From: Entamoeba invadens IP1 | Taxonomy: Eukaryota; Evosea; Mastigamoebida; Endamoebidae | Length of the DNA: 64,000 nt | Assembly: GCF_000330505.1 (NCBI RefSeq) | Contig: NW_004440121.1 | Span: 78,067-142,066 of the forward strand | Direction: 5' to 3' | Shown here: in pieces, positions 32,712-43,685 of the stretch | Numbering within the stretch: the first letter of the stretch is position 1 | How the letters are laid out: each line of letters begins with the position of its first letter | Program-made: the position numbers and the translations under genes | The notes under the pieces: model-generated | The model's input: only the letters and a program-made list of their open reading frames with translations | What the model was told of the DNA's origin: nothing | Databases searched by the model: none

Positions 32712-33425
32712 TTAAAGGAGAGACAACGAGAGTATGGATATCATATCTAATCCTTCGATTCTTTTTTGTAAAAACTTGAGAGCAACCGTCTTAAAATTTT
32801 GACCCTCAGGAATCTCACAAACTGGAACAGGCAAATGTTTTCTGCCATCCAAGATCCACACTTTGTTATTAAAATTAATGATCCCTTCGAAATGATTCAC
32901 AACTTTTTCCTTTTTGGGAGCGTCTGCTTTCTTTTCACGAGGAGAATCATCGGACGAAGAAGAAGACTCAGCATACTTCTCAAAAGACTCTTTGAGAAAC
33001 TTAACACACTCTGCTCGCTCTTCATAGGACTTTTTCTTCTCACAGATGTCATTGATCTTTCGATATGTGGAGTCATCAAAGTATTGAACTAAAGGATTGT
33101 TCACTAAACAATGCAACAGAGCTACACCACCACATGCATTCCCAATAGTTTGTTTAATGTGAATGGGTTGCGGATCTAATGCGACTTCTGGTGCTAAATA
33201 AGTTGTCTTAGTCACTTTGTTTGGAAGACATACCAAGAACCCAAACACACTGTTTTGAACTAAATCGTCCTCTAAGCAATAGACTTGATTGACTTCGACA
33301 TTACCAACACCTATGTCAGATAGAATGTTATTAAAAACTTCAGGATCACCTACTAACATATTCCAAGTCTCGTGTTGTGGTGTCCCTTGTGTGCTATTAC
33401 TACTTTCTACTTGTGTTGTACTCAT
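32712..33425 (-). CDS. Ubiquitin carboxyl-terminal hydrolase (peptidase C12, UCH)
   Basis: A 237-residue protein from ATG 33425, single exon. The active-site loop QTIGNACGGVALLH (Cys about 104) matches the UCH consensus QTIGNSCG. The general-base His and the Asp are found in VNHFEGI and WILDGRK (about 185-205). Between them, in the place of the usual crossover loop, is a Ser/Asp then Lys-rich insert (ESSSSSDDSPREKK) that is likely flexible and phosphorylated. UCH enzymes clip small adducts from the ubiquitin C-terminus and recycle ubiquitin. Length is normal for UCH-L1/L3 types. The N-terminal Ser/Thr-rich 30 residues are variable. Confidence 0.94.
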   Translation of the reverse strand: MSTTQVESSNSTQGTPQHETWNMLVGDPEVFNNILSDIGVGNVEVNQVYCLEDDLVQNSVFGFLVCLPNKVTKTTYLAPEVALDPQPIHIKQTIGNACGGVALLHCLVNNPLVQYFDDSTYRKINDICEKKKSYEERAECVKFLKESFEKYAESSSSSDDSPREKKADAPKKEKVVNHFEGIINFNNKVWILDGRKHLPVPVCEIPEGQNFKTVALKFLQKRIEGLDMISILSLSLL

Positions 33426-34160
33426 CTTTTTTTGTGTCAATAGAAGTTCATCTCAGAGTTTGAGTTTTTAAAGGTATAATTAATGTTATAGTTATTTTAA
33501 CTAATTATGTAAATTAGAAGTGTAAAATAAGGAAATGAGATTTTTGACATGTAATAGTTTCATTTTACTATTTGTTTAAAAATATCCAAAAAGTCTATTT
33601 TAAAAAAATCTATTAATAATTAATTATTAATTCAATTGAAAATTATTGCTATTAAATAATAAAAACAATAGCATTTTTAATAATAAAAACAAAATAGTAT
33701 ACTACCAAATTGTTTATGGTTTTTATAATATTTCATTTTTCTACCGCAAATTATAATATTTACAATAAAAATATAACGGAACTTGATTTGATATAATCTC
33801 AGTTATTATTGACAAGAATCAATTTAAGTACCTCTAATTTTTTTGTTTTGTTTTAACAAATATTATGAATTTATAAACTATATATTATAGAAATATACAA
33901 TTAATATCATATCAAATACAATTTTTATTAATTATACAATTACATGTTCATATTTTAAACAATTTGGTTGAAACAAAAAACTATAATATAATTATACTTT
34001 GAATTAACAATGAAACCACATCCGAAATAGAAATGACAAAATGTATTTTGGGAACTAAACATTTTTTAATACAATAATTAAAACTATAAGAACAACCCAT
34101 CAAAGAATTACCATAATTTTCTTAGTATAAAGAATAACTGGAAACTAGAAAAAACAATAA
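33426..34160. other. AT-rich divergent promoter region
   Basis: Between the UCH and Wntless/TMEM181-like genes; no gene or RNA seen. Confidence 0.5.
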
Positions 34161-36001
34161 ATGGAAGAAGAGAACACTCCAATTGAGATGTTGGATCAAA
34201 ACACTCCAACAACCGAACAACCACAACAACACAAAATGGTGATGAAACCGCTCATAGAAAGTATTTCTCCAATAGCACTGTGTGTTATTTACTTGGTGTT
34301 TTTGGTCTTAGTGGGGATTTCTTTGGGAGTTGCGACAGTCGCCCCACCAATGTACGTCCAACAAGACAAAGGTGTCTGGCAATGTCCACCTAATACAACT
34401 GTATTTGACTCTACAAAGTGCACTGGATATGACGTCGAAGGCACAAGCAAGAACGCAACGGCTGAAATTCAAGTCGGGAAATTCTCGATTTTAAACAGAC
34501 GATTTAAGCTCTACGGGCAGTTTAAAAAGGATGTTGACAACTACACGAGTTTGTGACTGTTCTTCACATCATTTCTATAATACCACAATCATCTCTTCTT
34601 CTTGCAGAATATATTTAAAGATGTCGATAAAGACGTAAAGAACTCACTTTTAGTTGGTGCAGAAATATCAGTCACAATCAACGAGTCGACTCTCGACGAC
34701 GGTCAATCGCAACTCTTCAACGTGTTTAACAAACGGCCGTATATCACTTGTGACATCGGAGACGCATACTGTCAACCCTTTTTGATCTATACAGACTCCT
34801 TCACAAAACAAGACACCTACGCGTTTACAGTGAACGTGAAAGGGTCGAGTTACTTAGAGGGAGCTGGCGAGTTATATTTTCACTTAGATGCGGTGTCGGG
34901 GTCGTATACCTTCTTCGATCTCTGTTGGCGGTTTGCGTTCATCTTTTACTCGGTGATTGTTGTTCTTGCCTTTCTGATCACCTTCCGGAAGTACAAATTG
35001 GCGGACTGGATCTTTGAAGTCCGGTGGACCTTTGCTTTGTTGATTGTTTTAGTCATCCAGAACAATCCGTTTTACTCGTATGAGTACTCACTGAACACGT
35101 CTGCGCCCGAGTTTTTCAATATCAGCGTTATAGTCTTCTTCTACATCTTCTTCTTACTCTACGTGTTGATTATCTTCGAGTTTTATAAGAACGTTTGTTG
35201 GTTACAAAGACGAGAGAGGACTTAAAATTGACTGAATTGAAGGGAAAGGGAACGAAGAAGTTGGTGTACTGGATACCACGGATTTTGTTCTTCTTGTTAT
35301 TCTTTGTGAGTGTGGAGGTCACGTTTGTTTATAATAAGATCGTTGGAGTGGTAGATCCAGAGTTCAATCCACTCCACGACATTCCAAGTATAGTCATGGC
35401 ATCAGTGTCAATATTGTTTGTAGTATTGTATGTCTTCTGGCTGTTGTATGTTGTGTGCAGGAGTTGCTCTGAAGGGAAAAAGATAGGGAAGACGAAGAGA
35501 AAACTCCGGATCTTTGGAGCGTTGATGCTGGTGTCAATGTTCTTGTTCATCTCACTACTGGGATTGTCTTTGTTCTTTGGATATCAACAAACGATATCAA
35601 TCAATTTGACGACAGTTTCCTTTGTAAATTTCATGTGCACGTTACTCTTCATTGTCAATTACCCAAGAATGGCTGAAGAGTCTCAATGTTTGTTGGTGTT
35701 GAACTCTATTTTATTAATAATAATAATATTATTATTATAATGCTAGAAATAGTCGAACGGAAATTGAAGTGTAGTGTGGAGCGAAGACAGAATCAAATTC
35801 ACTAGCTTGGACGACCCAACTGCGTATAAACAACTGCCAGACAACGCTATTTCTGAAATCCATTTTGACGACGACGAAATCTATAACGACCCAATCGAAA
35901 AGGAAAATCACAAGAGAGAAAAGGAAATGGCAAGCGACCAACAACATCTCCAAACTCCCGTTGTCGCACCGTATGACGGATCAGAAGCGATTGACCTCTA
36001 A
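34161..36001 (+). CDS. Multipass membrane protein of the Wntless/TMEM181 type
   Basis: Four exons rebuilt by splice phase: 34161..34548, 34621..35192, 35243..35687, 35775..36001 (543 residues). All donors are GTTTGT; the first two acceptors read AAG, the last TAG. The first two 3' sites are uncertain by a few codons. An N-terminal anchor (about 35-58) is followed by a luminal beta-rich domain (about 60-245), then seven hydrophobic spans and an acidic cytosolic tail. The lumenal-domain-plus-7TM plan, and the FFxxxVEVxFxYNKIVGVVDPEF-like spacing, recall WLS and TMEM181 (GOST superfamily), which carry cargo between Golgi, endosome and surface. No Wnt exists in amoebae, so the ligand is unknown. 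Family assignment is by architecture. Confidence 0.75.
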
Positions 36002-36130
36002 TTCATACTGTTTTGTGATGAATAATAATAATTACTATATTATACTATATTATTATATATATAAACTATTTTTGTAATACTATAATTAATATAGATTACA
36101 TATAGTATAATATAACATCAAAAAAAAGAA

Positions 36131-38170
36131 TCACATATCATCGAATATGAACACAGGAGCGTATTCGGTATTTGCAGTTGGTGTGTCAGGCTCATTGTCT
36201 TGGGTTTTTCGAATGGGGACGGGTATGATGGGGATGTTTGCCTCACTGGGAACATCTTTGACGACATCCTTCTGTTTTCCATAGCCGGTAGATGGTAAGA
36301 AGCCCATATTAACGGACATTCCACTATAATCCATTTTTGGCTTCTGTTTCATCTCAAGAGCGGTCGACAATTTTCCTGGGCAGAAACTCATAGCAGTCAT
36401 GTCGTCGTCGTAGTCTCCTTTTGAAGCCATCCGCATTGGAAATGCTTTTGGGGAAGGTAAAAGGAAAGACCCCATAGGTGGAGCGAAAGGGGAAGTGAAA
36501 GAAGGAGTTTTTGGGCCGGGAGTTCTGACCAAGCCACTCCTCCTTGAGAAACTTCCTGAGGTTGGGATGGGGGAAGTCTGAGTTTTTGACTTGACAGCGT
36601 AGACTTCTCTGAAAGAATAAGGAGTCATCGGACCCAACTGGAAAGGTGAAGAGGAAGAGATGTTGACGACTTCTCCTTTCTGTAACGCTGAAATGAAGAT
36701 GTCATAGTACTCTTGTGTATTCAGTCGATGATCTATCTTTAAACCGGGGAAACAACGGTGTTGGAACTCTATACCAGACATCACAGATGGTTTCACAGAC
36801 TTCACTTTACGAGGCTTTGGTGTCCAATTTCGAGTGAAAGGCTGTTGAGTAATAAATGGATGGTCAAGTGCTTGTCGAGCAGTCCAACGGAGGTCCGGAT
36901 CATACTGAAGTAACCCTTGAATGAAGTGTAACATCGACTGCCGTGTCTCTGCTATTGATCCTTTGTCGTCAAGAGGGTTGTCCGATAACTTCATTGGAAT
37001 CCTCATAATTAATTCGTCGAGGGTGCGATATCGGAAATACTTCTTGTCCGGCTCTAACTCGACGCCGTTCTCCATTTCAAACTCAAACGGCTGTTTTAAC
37101 AAGTATCTGTTCTTCCCCGATAACGTGGGCAATTTATTATAAAAGTTTTGTGTAGCTGCGCCTTGGTCTAAAATGTAGTCGGGCGGTTGCCCTAACATGT
37201 CAGTGATTTTATATAACTCGTTGTATTCGGAGTTGCCGGGAAACAACGGGATCCCAAGAATAAGTTCCGCACATATACACCCCGCACTCCACACATCTAT
37301 CGCACAACTATATGGTAACCCTAATATGACTTCCGGCGCTCTGTAATGTCTTGACTGGATATACGTATATAACGTGTAAGTCGAGAAACAAGCACTGCCA
37401 AAGTCGATCACACGCGCTCGCTTAGTTGCTGGGTCGATCAAGATGTTCTCCGGTTTCACATCGCAATGAACGATATTTGCTTCTTCTAAGGCAACTAAAC
37501 ACTGAAGTAAACACTTGACGTGACTGCGGATCACTGAGATGGGAAACCCTTTATAATTTCTCTCTTGAATGGCTTGATATAAGTTCTTCCCGAGTAATTC
37601 AGTGACTATGCAAAGATGGGAATGGTACAAGAAATGGTCGACTAGTCGAACGGTGTTGTAATTCCCATCTTTGTCGTACGCGTCGTTCAATAATGATAAC
37701 ATGGCAACCTCTAACATCCCTTGCCGGAAGTAGGAAAACTTCGACCGTAACACTTTAATGGCTACATCCCGATTTTTGACTAAGTCCCGAGCTTTGAAAA
37801 CTTGGCCAAACATCCCCTGACCTAAGCGGTCTGTTATTTTGTACCGCGACACCGTGTCGGGATTTGCTGAGTAATATGGACCTTCAAAGCTTGTGGCACT
37901 CCCTATGACATCATTCATTTTTACTATTAAATCGTAGTTGTCATTGTCATAGTTGCTGTTGTGACGTGGGATGTTTGGGACGGACAGATAGAGAGGCGTC
38001 AATTTAGTAATGGGGTCGGTCATAGTAGGCGAGCAGTGGAAAAACACGTCGAAGATTTTTGTGGTGAGAAATTTGGTGATGTACTTTTTGTTTGGCGCGT
38101 GTAGAACATTTTCCTCTGTGATTGCCAGAGGGGTGAATGTCCCCTTTGCTTTTTGTGTTCTGTAAAGCAT
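36131..38170 (-). CDS. DYRK family protein kinase (Yak1/PPK15-like)
   Basis: A 679-residue single-exon gene. The kinase domain (about 110-440) has the Gly-rich loop GQGMFGQVFKA, the VAIKVLR lysine, the catalytic HCDVKPENILI and DFGS. The activation loop YTYIQSRHYRAPEVILGLPY contains the Y-x-Y that DYRK kinases autophosphorylate on while being made. HCD in place of HRD, and SRHYRAPE, are DYRK/Yak1 features. A Ser/Pro-rich tail of about 200 residues follows. The N-terminal 100 residues lack a clear NAPA or DH box. DYRK/Yak1 kinases restrain growth and act in stress and differentiation, so a link with encystation is plausible but unproven. The region ahead of the gene is AT-rich. Confidence 0.95.
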   Translation of the reverse strand: MLYRTQKAKGTFTPLAITEENVLHAPNKKYITKFLTTKIFDVFFHCSPTMTDPITKLTPLYLSVPNIPRHNSNYDNDNYDLIVKMNDVIGSATSFEGPYYSANPDTVSRYKITDRLGQGMFGQVFKARDLVKNRDVAIKVLRSKFSYFRQGMLEVAMLSLLNDAYDKDGNYNTVRLVDHFLYHSHLCIVTELLGKNLYQAIQERNYKGFPISVIRSHVKCLLQCLVALEEANIVHCDVKPENILIDPATKRARVIDFGSACFSTYTLYTYIQSRHYRAPEVILGLPYSCAIDVWSAGCICAELILGIPLFPGNSEYNELYKITDMLGQPPDYILDQGAATQNFYNKLPTLSGKNRYLLKQPFEFEMENGVELEPDKKYFRYRTLDELIMRIPMKLSDNPLDDKGSIAETRQSMLHFIQGLLQYDPDLRWTARQALDHPFITQQPFTRNWTPKPRKVKSVKPSVMSGIEFQHRCFPGLKIDHRLNTQEYYDIFISALQKGEVVNISSSSPFQLGPMTPYSFREVYAVKSKTQTSPIPTSGSFSRRSGLVRTPGPKTPSFTSPFAPPMGSFLLPSPKAFPMRMASKGDYDDDMTAMSFCPGKLSTALEMKQKPKMDYSGMSVNMGFLPSTGYGKQKDVVKDVPSEANIPIIPVPIRKTQDNEPDTPTANTEYAPVFIFDDM

Positions 38171-38993
38171 TTACATTTGTAGTTAATTCAAGGGTTTATT
38201 TTTTATTCTTATTTTTTCATATAAAGATGAGGAACAATTGTTCATTATTTCATTAAAAAATTTGACAGAAAAACTACTCTGTGGTTCTTTTCTTGTTCCT
38301 TTTAGTTATATGTATTAGGACTGTCAACTCGTTCAATCATTTCTTGGCAATTTGTCGCAATTTGTGTCGCAAGAATTTTCTTTTTTGTAGCTCGCTGTTT
38401 TTTCTGGTTATTTTATTAGATAAAAACTATTTAGTATTAGTTAAAAAACTGTTTTAAAAGATCTCGACATTTCATTTGTTTTGTGTTTTTTTTTGTCAAA
38501 CTACAATAGAAGCTTTTTTTTTAATATTAAATAAGTATAAATAGCACTGGACTTTAAAAAAATTATTGCATTTTAATTTATTATAATATAATTAATTTTA
38601 TTATTCAATAACGACCATATTTATTATAATAATATTATATTTAATAATTATGTATAATAATATTATTTTATTATTTAAATCATTTAAAATTATATTTCAA
38701 AAGACGAAAAAAAGAAAATATCGATCAATTTAATAGTAATTTTTATTATAATAGAATTATAATATATATAATTATCAAAATATATTTTTTAATTTAAGTG
38801 TATAATTATATATATATAATACATTTTAATTATAATATATTAGATATTTTTTTGAGTTTTGATAGAACATAACTCAACAGTCTAATAATACATAGTAATA
38901 AGTATAGTATAAAAGTTATTAAACAAGTTAGATAAGACAATAGCAACTTGATTAAAAAAAAGTAGGGTTTCTATAATTTGAAAGTAGTTGAAC
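38171..38993. other. AT-rich divergent promoter region
   Basis: Between the DYRK-like and Lys-rich genes, which point away from each other. No gene or RNA seen. Confidence 0.5.
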
Positions 38994-39506
38994 ATGGACA
39001 AGGATTCCATTACATCACTCCTGAAGTATAAACTCGAGCAGAAACAAGACGAACGCCCCAAAAAGCAAGAAGAAGTTAATAACTGGAAAGCGCCAAAGCT
39101 TGGCAAGAAGTCTATTTTGCGGAAAGGAGAATACGCATACGAACCAGAAATCAATAATATCAACGAACTTACTTTAGCGCAAAAGATGTTGGAAATGCGT
39201 TCCACGTCACTCAAAAGAAAGGTGAAATCGGTGGAGTCACCATTTCAAAGATACGCGAAGTACGTTGTCAACGAGAAGAAACCAAAGACGTTGACTGAGA
39301 AGAGTGAGGAGACAATCGAGAAGAAAAAACTAACGAAAAAAGAAGAGGAGGACAGCAACGAGTTTGAAATCTTCGAAGACAAAGGCGAAGAGGTGAAAGA
39401 GTCAATGAAACAAGTCAAGAAGGTTTCAAGAAGTCGTTCGAAGAAGGTACGAAAGACTTCTAAAAGTCCCTCGTCTGAATCAATTAAGAGTGAAGTGACT
39501 AACTGA
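38994..39506 (+). CDS. Small Lys/Glu-rich hypothetical protein
   Basis: A 170-residue protein from ATG 38994. It is dominated by Lys, Glu, Ser and Arg, mostly helical or disordered, with a short Ser-Arg stretch (SRSRSKK) near the end. No domain is recognised and there is no signal peptide or membrane span. The conserved-looking part is residues about 30-90 (NNWKAPKLGKKSILRKGEYAYEP...). The composition suggests a nuclear or nucleolar protein. Function unknown; I call it real because the frame is long for such AT-rich DNA and has a normal gene-like base composition. Confidence 0.7.
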   Translation: MDKDSITSLLKYKLEQKQDERPKKQEEVNNWKAPKLGKKSILRKGEYAYEPEINNINELTLAQKMLEMRSTSLKRKVKSVESPFQRYAKYVVNEKKPKTLTEKSEETIEKKKLTKKEEEDSNEFEIFEDKGEEVKESMKQVKKVSRSRSKKVRKTSKSPSSESIKSEVTN

Positions 39507-40606
39507 TTGTGTGATTTTTTTATACCTCTTTTTCAAGTGGAGTGGTTTTGTTATTTTTATATAACATCGTATTGTTCTATATATAGAGGAAGACATCGTC
39601 AAATTTAGATAGAAGAGTTCATCTACTTAAAGTCTGTTTTGTTATTAAAAAGAATACTTTTATTATTATTTCATATAAATAATATATAAATAGGACGTTC
39701 AGCCAACTAACGTGTATCCTACAGACGTGCTATTGTAATAGTTTTTCTTATTTTGTCGTTAATGTAGCGAAAAAAACACAAACTTGTTAACTGAATCAAA
39801 TATAAAAAACTGACTTTATATTATATCGTTGAGTAATCATTTATTTTCCTTTTTAAACGAGTGTAATTGTCTTAATTATTTGCATGAATTGTTATAAGTG
39901 TGTACAACTTTCTTATCTTCTTTTTTTAAAGAAATTCAAACTTTTTTGTTATTCTTTTCTTTTAAATATATTGTGGAATTTAATTTTATTTCAAATACAA
40001 CATTTCCCATTTTATAATTTGGAATATAAATCATACAAAGGTAGGTATAAAACTTGAATATAATCCAAGTGCTTTCCATGTTTTTCAAATGCTTTATTCA
40101 AAAGTAGTTTATTTTTGAAAAGTAAAGTTGTGGTAATGACAGTAAATATCTTGATTATAACGTATTATTATTAACAATTGATGTAACTTGAATAGAGTAA
40201 ATATGTGAATTGCAAGTTAAATTATCAAAAACGCTATTTATGTACGAAAAAAAAATGTTTAATTTTGTTCATTAAAACCAGTTACAATGGAACATTACGA
40301 GTTCTGTAAAAGATGTTGATTGGTCTTTTCGAATGGGGGTTTTGATTTAAAGGGAAACTTGAAACAGCATTCCCACAAAAGTCTTATTGTTTTGAAGAGT
40401 TATAGACTTTAATAAAGAAGTATACCAAACCACCACCAACAGGCACTGTTGGGAGGGCATTCTTGAAATTAAAAACCCAAATATTAAACACCAAAATAGT
40501 TCAATAAGATTTCAATTTATTGATTAAAAACTCCAAGAACAAAAAGACGTTTGAAAAGGTTTAACTTCTTGTTATAAAAGTGTACTCAAACTGTGAAATT
40601 ATATCA
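39507..40606. other. Intergenic spacer with a possible decayed coding fragment
   Basis: Mostly AT-rich. On the minus strand about 40285..40470 one frame reads as an apparently ordered peptide (NALPTVPVGGGLVYFF... then, after one stop, DFCGNAVSSFPLNQNP...). This may be a gene relic; I cannot name it. Nothing else seen. Confidence 0.3.
40573..40580 (+). promoter_or_regulatory. TATA-like element of the TLDc gene
   Basis: TATAAAAG lies 34 bases before the ATG at 40607, identical in sequence and similar in spacing to that of the TOP2 gene. Confidence 0.5.
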
Positions 40607-41554
40607 ATGGAGCCTGTTTTAGAAAAGGTCACCGAGAAGTGTGAACAAGTAAAAAAGGAGATGAAGGCGTTTTCACACTTCATTCAAGAGATGTCCGTGG
40701 TTGAAGATGAGACAATGAATGTAGATGAGCGTATAAAAGCAGCCGAAATCGCATTAGGTGAGTTTGGTGAGAAAGAGCAGAAGAAGGCAGATGTTCGTAA
40801 AGTGTTAGTAGAGCTTCGCAAGGAGATGGAGTGTGCTTTAGTTGAAATAATAAATGAAGAGAAGCGGTGGCAAGGGGGTAGTGGGGAGTATAACAGTATA
40901 GTAAAACGATTATTACTGTTAGAGCGACAAAGTGCAGAAGAGCGTAAAAAGCCGTTATTGACACAAATAGATGACATAGAAAAATCATTTAAAGAGAAAG
41001 AGCAGCACTTACAAACGATGTTAAAGCCGTTGCCCTTCAATGGGTCTCTAGAAGAGGATGAAGTCGAACAAATTCAGAAGTGGAGTTTCCTTAAGATCGA
41101 ATCGGTGATCTTTGATAGTAACTTAGACGACTGGAGTGTCAACAGTTCTGTCTTCAGTAAGAAAATAGCTAACAAGAGTAAAGTTGCCGTAATTGTTGAA
41201 GACAAAAATGGAAACAAATTTGGTGGTGTTGTGTTTAATGCAATTAGTGGCGTCGACGAGTGGAACACTGACCCAAGAGCTTTTCTCTTCACTTTAAAGT
41301 CCAACGGCCGCACCGAAGGAATGGAAAAGTATCAACTACTCCATAAATATGCACAGTACGCTTTCCACTGTTTTACAGATGACTACGAAGCACTCTTTTA
41401 TATATGTAATGGTGGCATCCATGTATTTAAAAAGGATCAAGGGGGGAGTGGGTGCAATTATAATAGAACGGAAAATACACCAGAAAACGTGTTTTGCGAC
41501 GGTGCAACATTTACTCCAAAAAGAATTACTGTTCTGCAACTTGCCTCACTTTGA
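40607..41554 (+). CDS. Coiled-coil/TLDc-domain protein
   Basis: A 315-residue protein from ATG 40607. Residues about 1-140 are Lys/Glu heptads forming a coiled coil. Residues about 150-315 resemble the TLDc fold as seen in many Entamoeba proteins: SVIFDSNLDDW...FSKKIANKSKVAVIVEDKNGNKFGGVVF, then AFLFTLKSNGR and a C-terminal INGxxxVxKxxxxC-like hairpin (YICNGGIHVFKKD). TLDc proteins of other eukaryotes protect against oxidative stress and bind V-ATPase, but the Entamoeba family is large and its role unknown. Single exon, no membrane span. Confidence 0.78.
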   Translation: MEPVLEKVTEKCEQVKKEMKAFSHFIQEMSVVEDETMNVDERIKAAEIALGEFGEKEQKKADVRKVLVELRKEMECALVEIINEEKRWQGGSGEYNSIVKRLLLLERQSAEERKKPLLTQIDDIEKSFKEKEQHLQTMLKPLPFNGSLEEDEVEQIQKWSFLKIESVIFDSNLDDWSVNSSVFSKKIANKSKVAVIVEDKNGNKFGGVVFNAISGVDEWNTDPRAFLFTLKSNGRTEGMEKYQLLHKYAQYAFHCFTDDYEALFYICNGGIHVFKKDQGGSGCNYNRTENTPENVFCDGATFTPKRITVLQLASL

Positions 41555-43685
41555 GGCAATGATGGGGGTCTTGTTGAATGTTGAATCTATTTTTTATAGT
41601 ATATATTTCTATTTAATATAACGTAACATCTTGGTTGATAAAAACTATATTTTTTAATACTTTATTAGCAATAAGGTAGAATAATATTAATACTTATTTA
41701 AAAAATAGTATTTATAATTAATCAACTTGATTTAGTATTGTTAATAAAATATATTATATTATTAAATACAATTTGTTTTATTAACAAATTATTATTAATA
41801 ATTATTATTTGTTCAACAAAAAATGTACTATATATATAATTTAATTATATTAACAGAAACTATTTACAAATGTTAATTAAAATTTAATTTTTATAACTAT
41901 ATATTATTATTAATTATTTGATTATATTAATATATATTTTATTATTAATATTATTAAAACGTTTTTATTAAAAAAACAAACATTTAAATTAATTTTAATT
42001 AAACATTTATTATTGTTAAAGTATTATTTAATTATTAAATAATTTATATATTAATAATATTACTATATTTTATATCAAAGTTGTTAAGAATTGTTCAAAG
42101 GAAAAAATAGTAAATTGTCCAATTGAACTAGTTGATAGCAAATTAACCAATTTTAACAATTTGGGGATGAATTGACTATAATTGCGTTAAGATTATTAAC
42201 AAAAAATTGATGGATTTTATTATTGTCAACAACTTTTGGTGATTTTTGAAACAAAATTGAAATAAAAAGAAATATAAAGAATCAAATTACATCATTTTTG
42301 AGGCACATTACAATTTGATGTTGAATTGTTTTTCTCTTATCCAAATGGACTAAATCAGCATCTGTAAAACTAAAGAACAGTCTGAATTATATAATACTAT
42401 TAATAATTAAATTTATTCTAATGTGTATATAACATCGAAAGTGTCTTTTTTACAAGATTTCTTCTTCATTGTTTTTTATAATGGTAATTCGAAATTAAAA
42501 TAGAAAATTATTAAAAGTTCCAATTCGGTCATTTTTTTGAATATCAAATCGAGTTTATTTCAACATAAAATCTTTTTGAATTATAACGACCGTTGGAAAT
42601 TTGTATTTTTTCATTTAATTTAACAACAATTTTTAATTGTTCGAAAATAGAAAAATGTAACTTTTAACTCCATGGCGTTAAAAACTTTAATTAGAAATTA
42701 AAAAAAAGATGATACTATTACAATGGTTCATTGTGTAATTGACACTTTATAATTAAAAGCTTCAATTTTATTTACGTGCTACAAATCAGGAAATCGACAA
42801 AGGTTTCAAAAGGTATGTTAATAAAAATATGATATAAAAAGAGTTACTTTCTTTTTTTAGTATGAAGTATTTTAATGATGAAAAAAACATTTTTCCATAA
42901 AATTACATTATTCATTTGAGTTTTCAACTGTGAATGATCAATAAATAAATGAGATAAAGTAACACGTTGTTTGAATAATAGATTATTTCATGGATTTTCA
43001 TTGACTAATTACTATTTTAAAAATACAATTGTCTGACATTTCGAATTTATTTAAAATGTTAAACTATCAATTTTAGAGCGATTTTAATATCACAATATGG
43101 TTCTTTCCGTCTTTTATTTACAAATCTTAAAGAAAAGACTTTTTAACGTAAACAAAAAAATGAAAACATAATTTCCTTCCGAAAAACACAAGAAATTTTC
43201 TTCAATTATATTGGAATTCACAATTATTATTTTTTGGATTCTGCAATGCAAATCAACCCATTTGACACCATATTATTTTGATTTTATAATTAATCCTGAT
43301 TTGGTCAGTAAATTTTGTCTATTAATGAACAAAATGTTTAGTTGATAATTAATTACATTTTGAATGCAAAAGTAGAGATTAGCTATAAAAAATTCGTGAA
43401 CAATGTTTTCAAAATAAATATAACTGAATTAAACGTGATTTACCACCAATCCAAAATTGCTTATTACCATTATTTCCATATAAATTGCCCGTCCATTTAA
43501 TACATAAATACAAGCAAAACATTGAAATAAAAAACATTGAAGATAATAAATACAAAACTTGACTACATTTTGTAACTTTATTGTAGAAACCTGTCATTCC
43601 GTTATACTTTGTATTCCAAGTTGACAAGAAAAAACAGTAGAAATTATTCAATTTAAAGACGAAAGCAACTGTTTAACGTAAACAC
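41555..43685. other. Long AT-rich spacer
   Basis: More than 2 kb, with A and T making up most of the sequence. I find no open frame of note, tRNA, or terminal repeats in it. The segment 42060..42300 is a little less extreme but still unrecognised. Confidence 0.5.

Noticed and set aside
35193..35242. Frameshift in the multipass gene
   Set aside because: A 50-base GTTTGT...AAG intron in phase 0 explains the frame change and gives an exact codon total over all four exons.
39507..43685. Possible CRISPR-like or tandem array in long AT-rich spacers
   Set aside because: Repeats are simple AT stretches without regular spacing, and the organism is a eukaryote.
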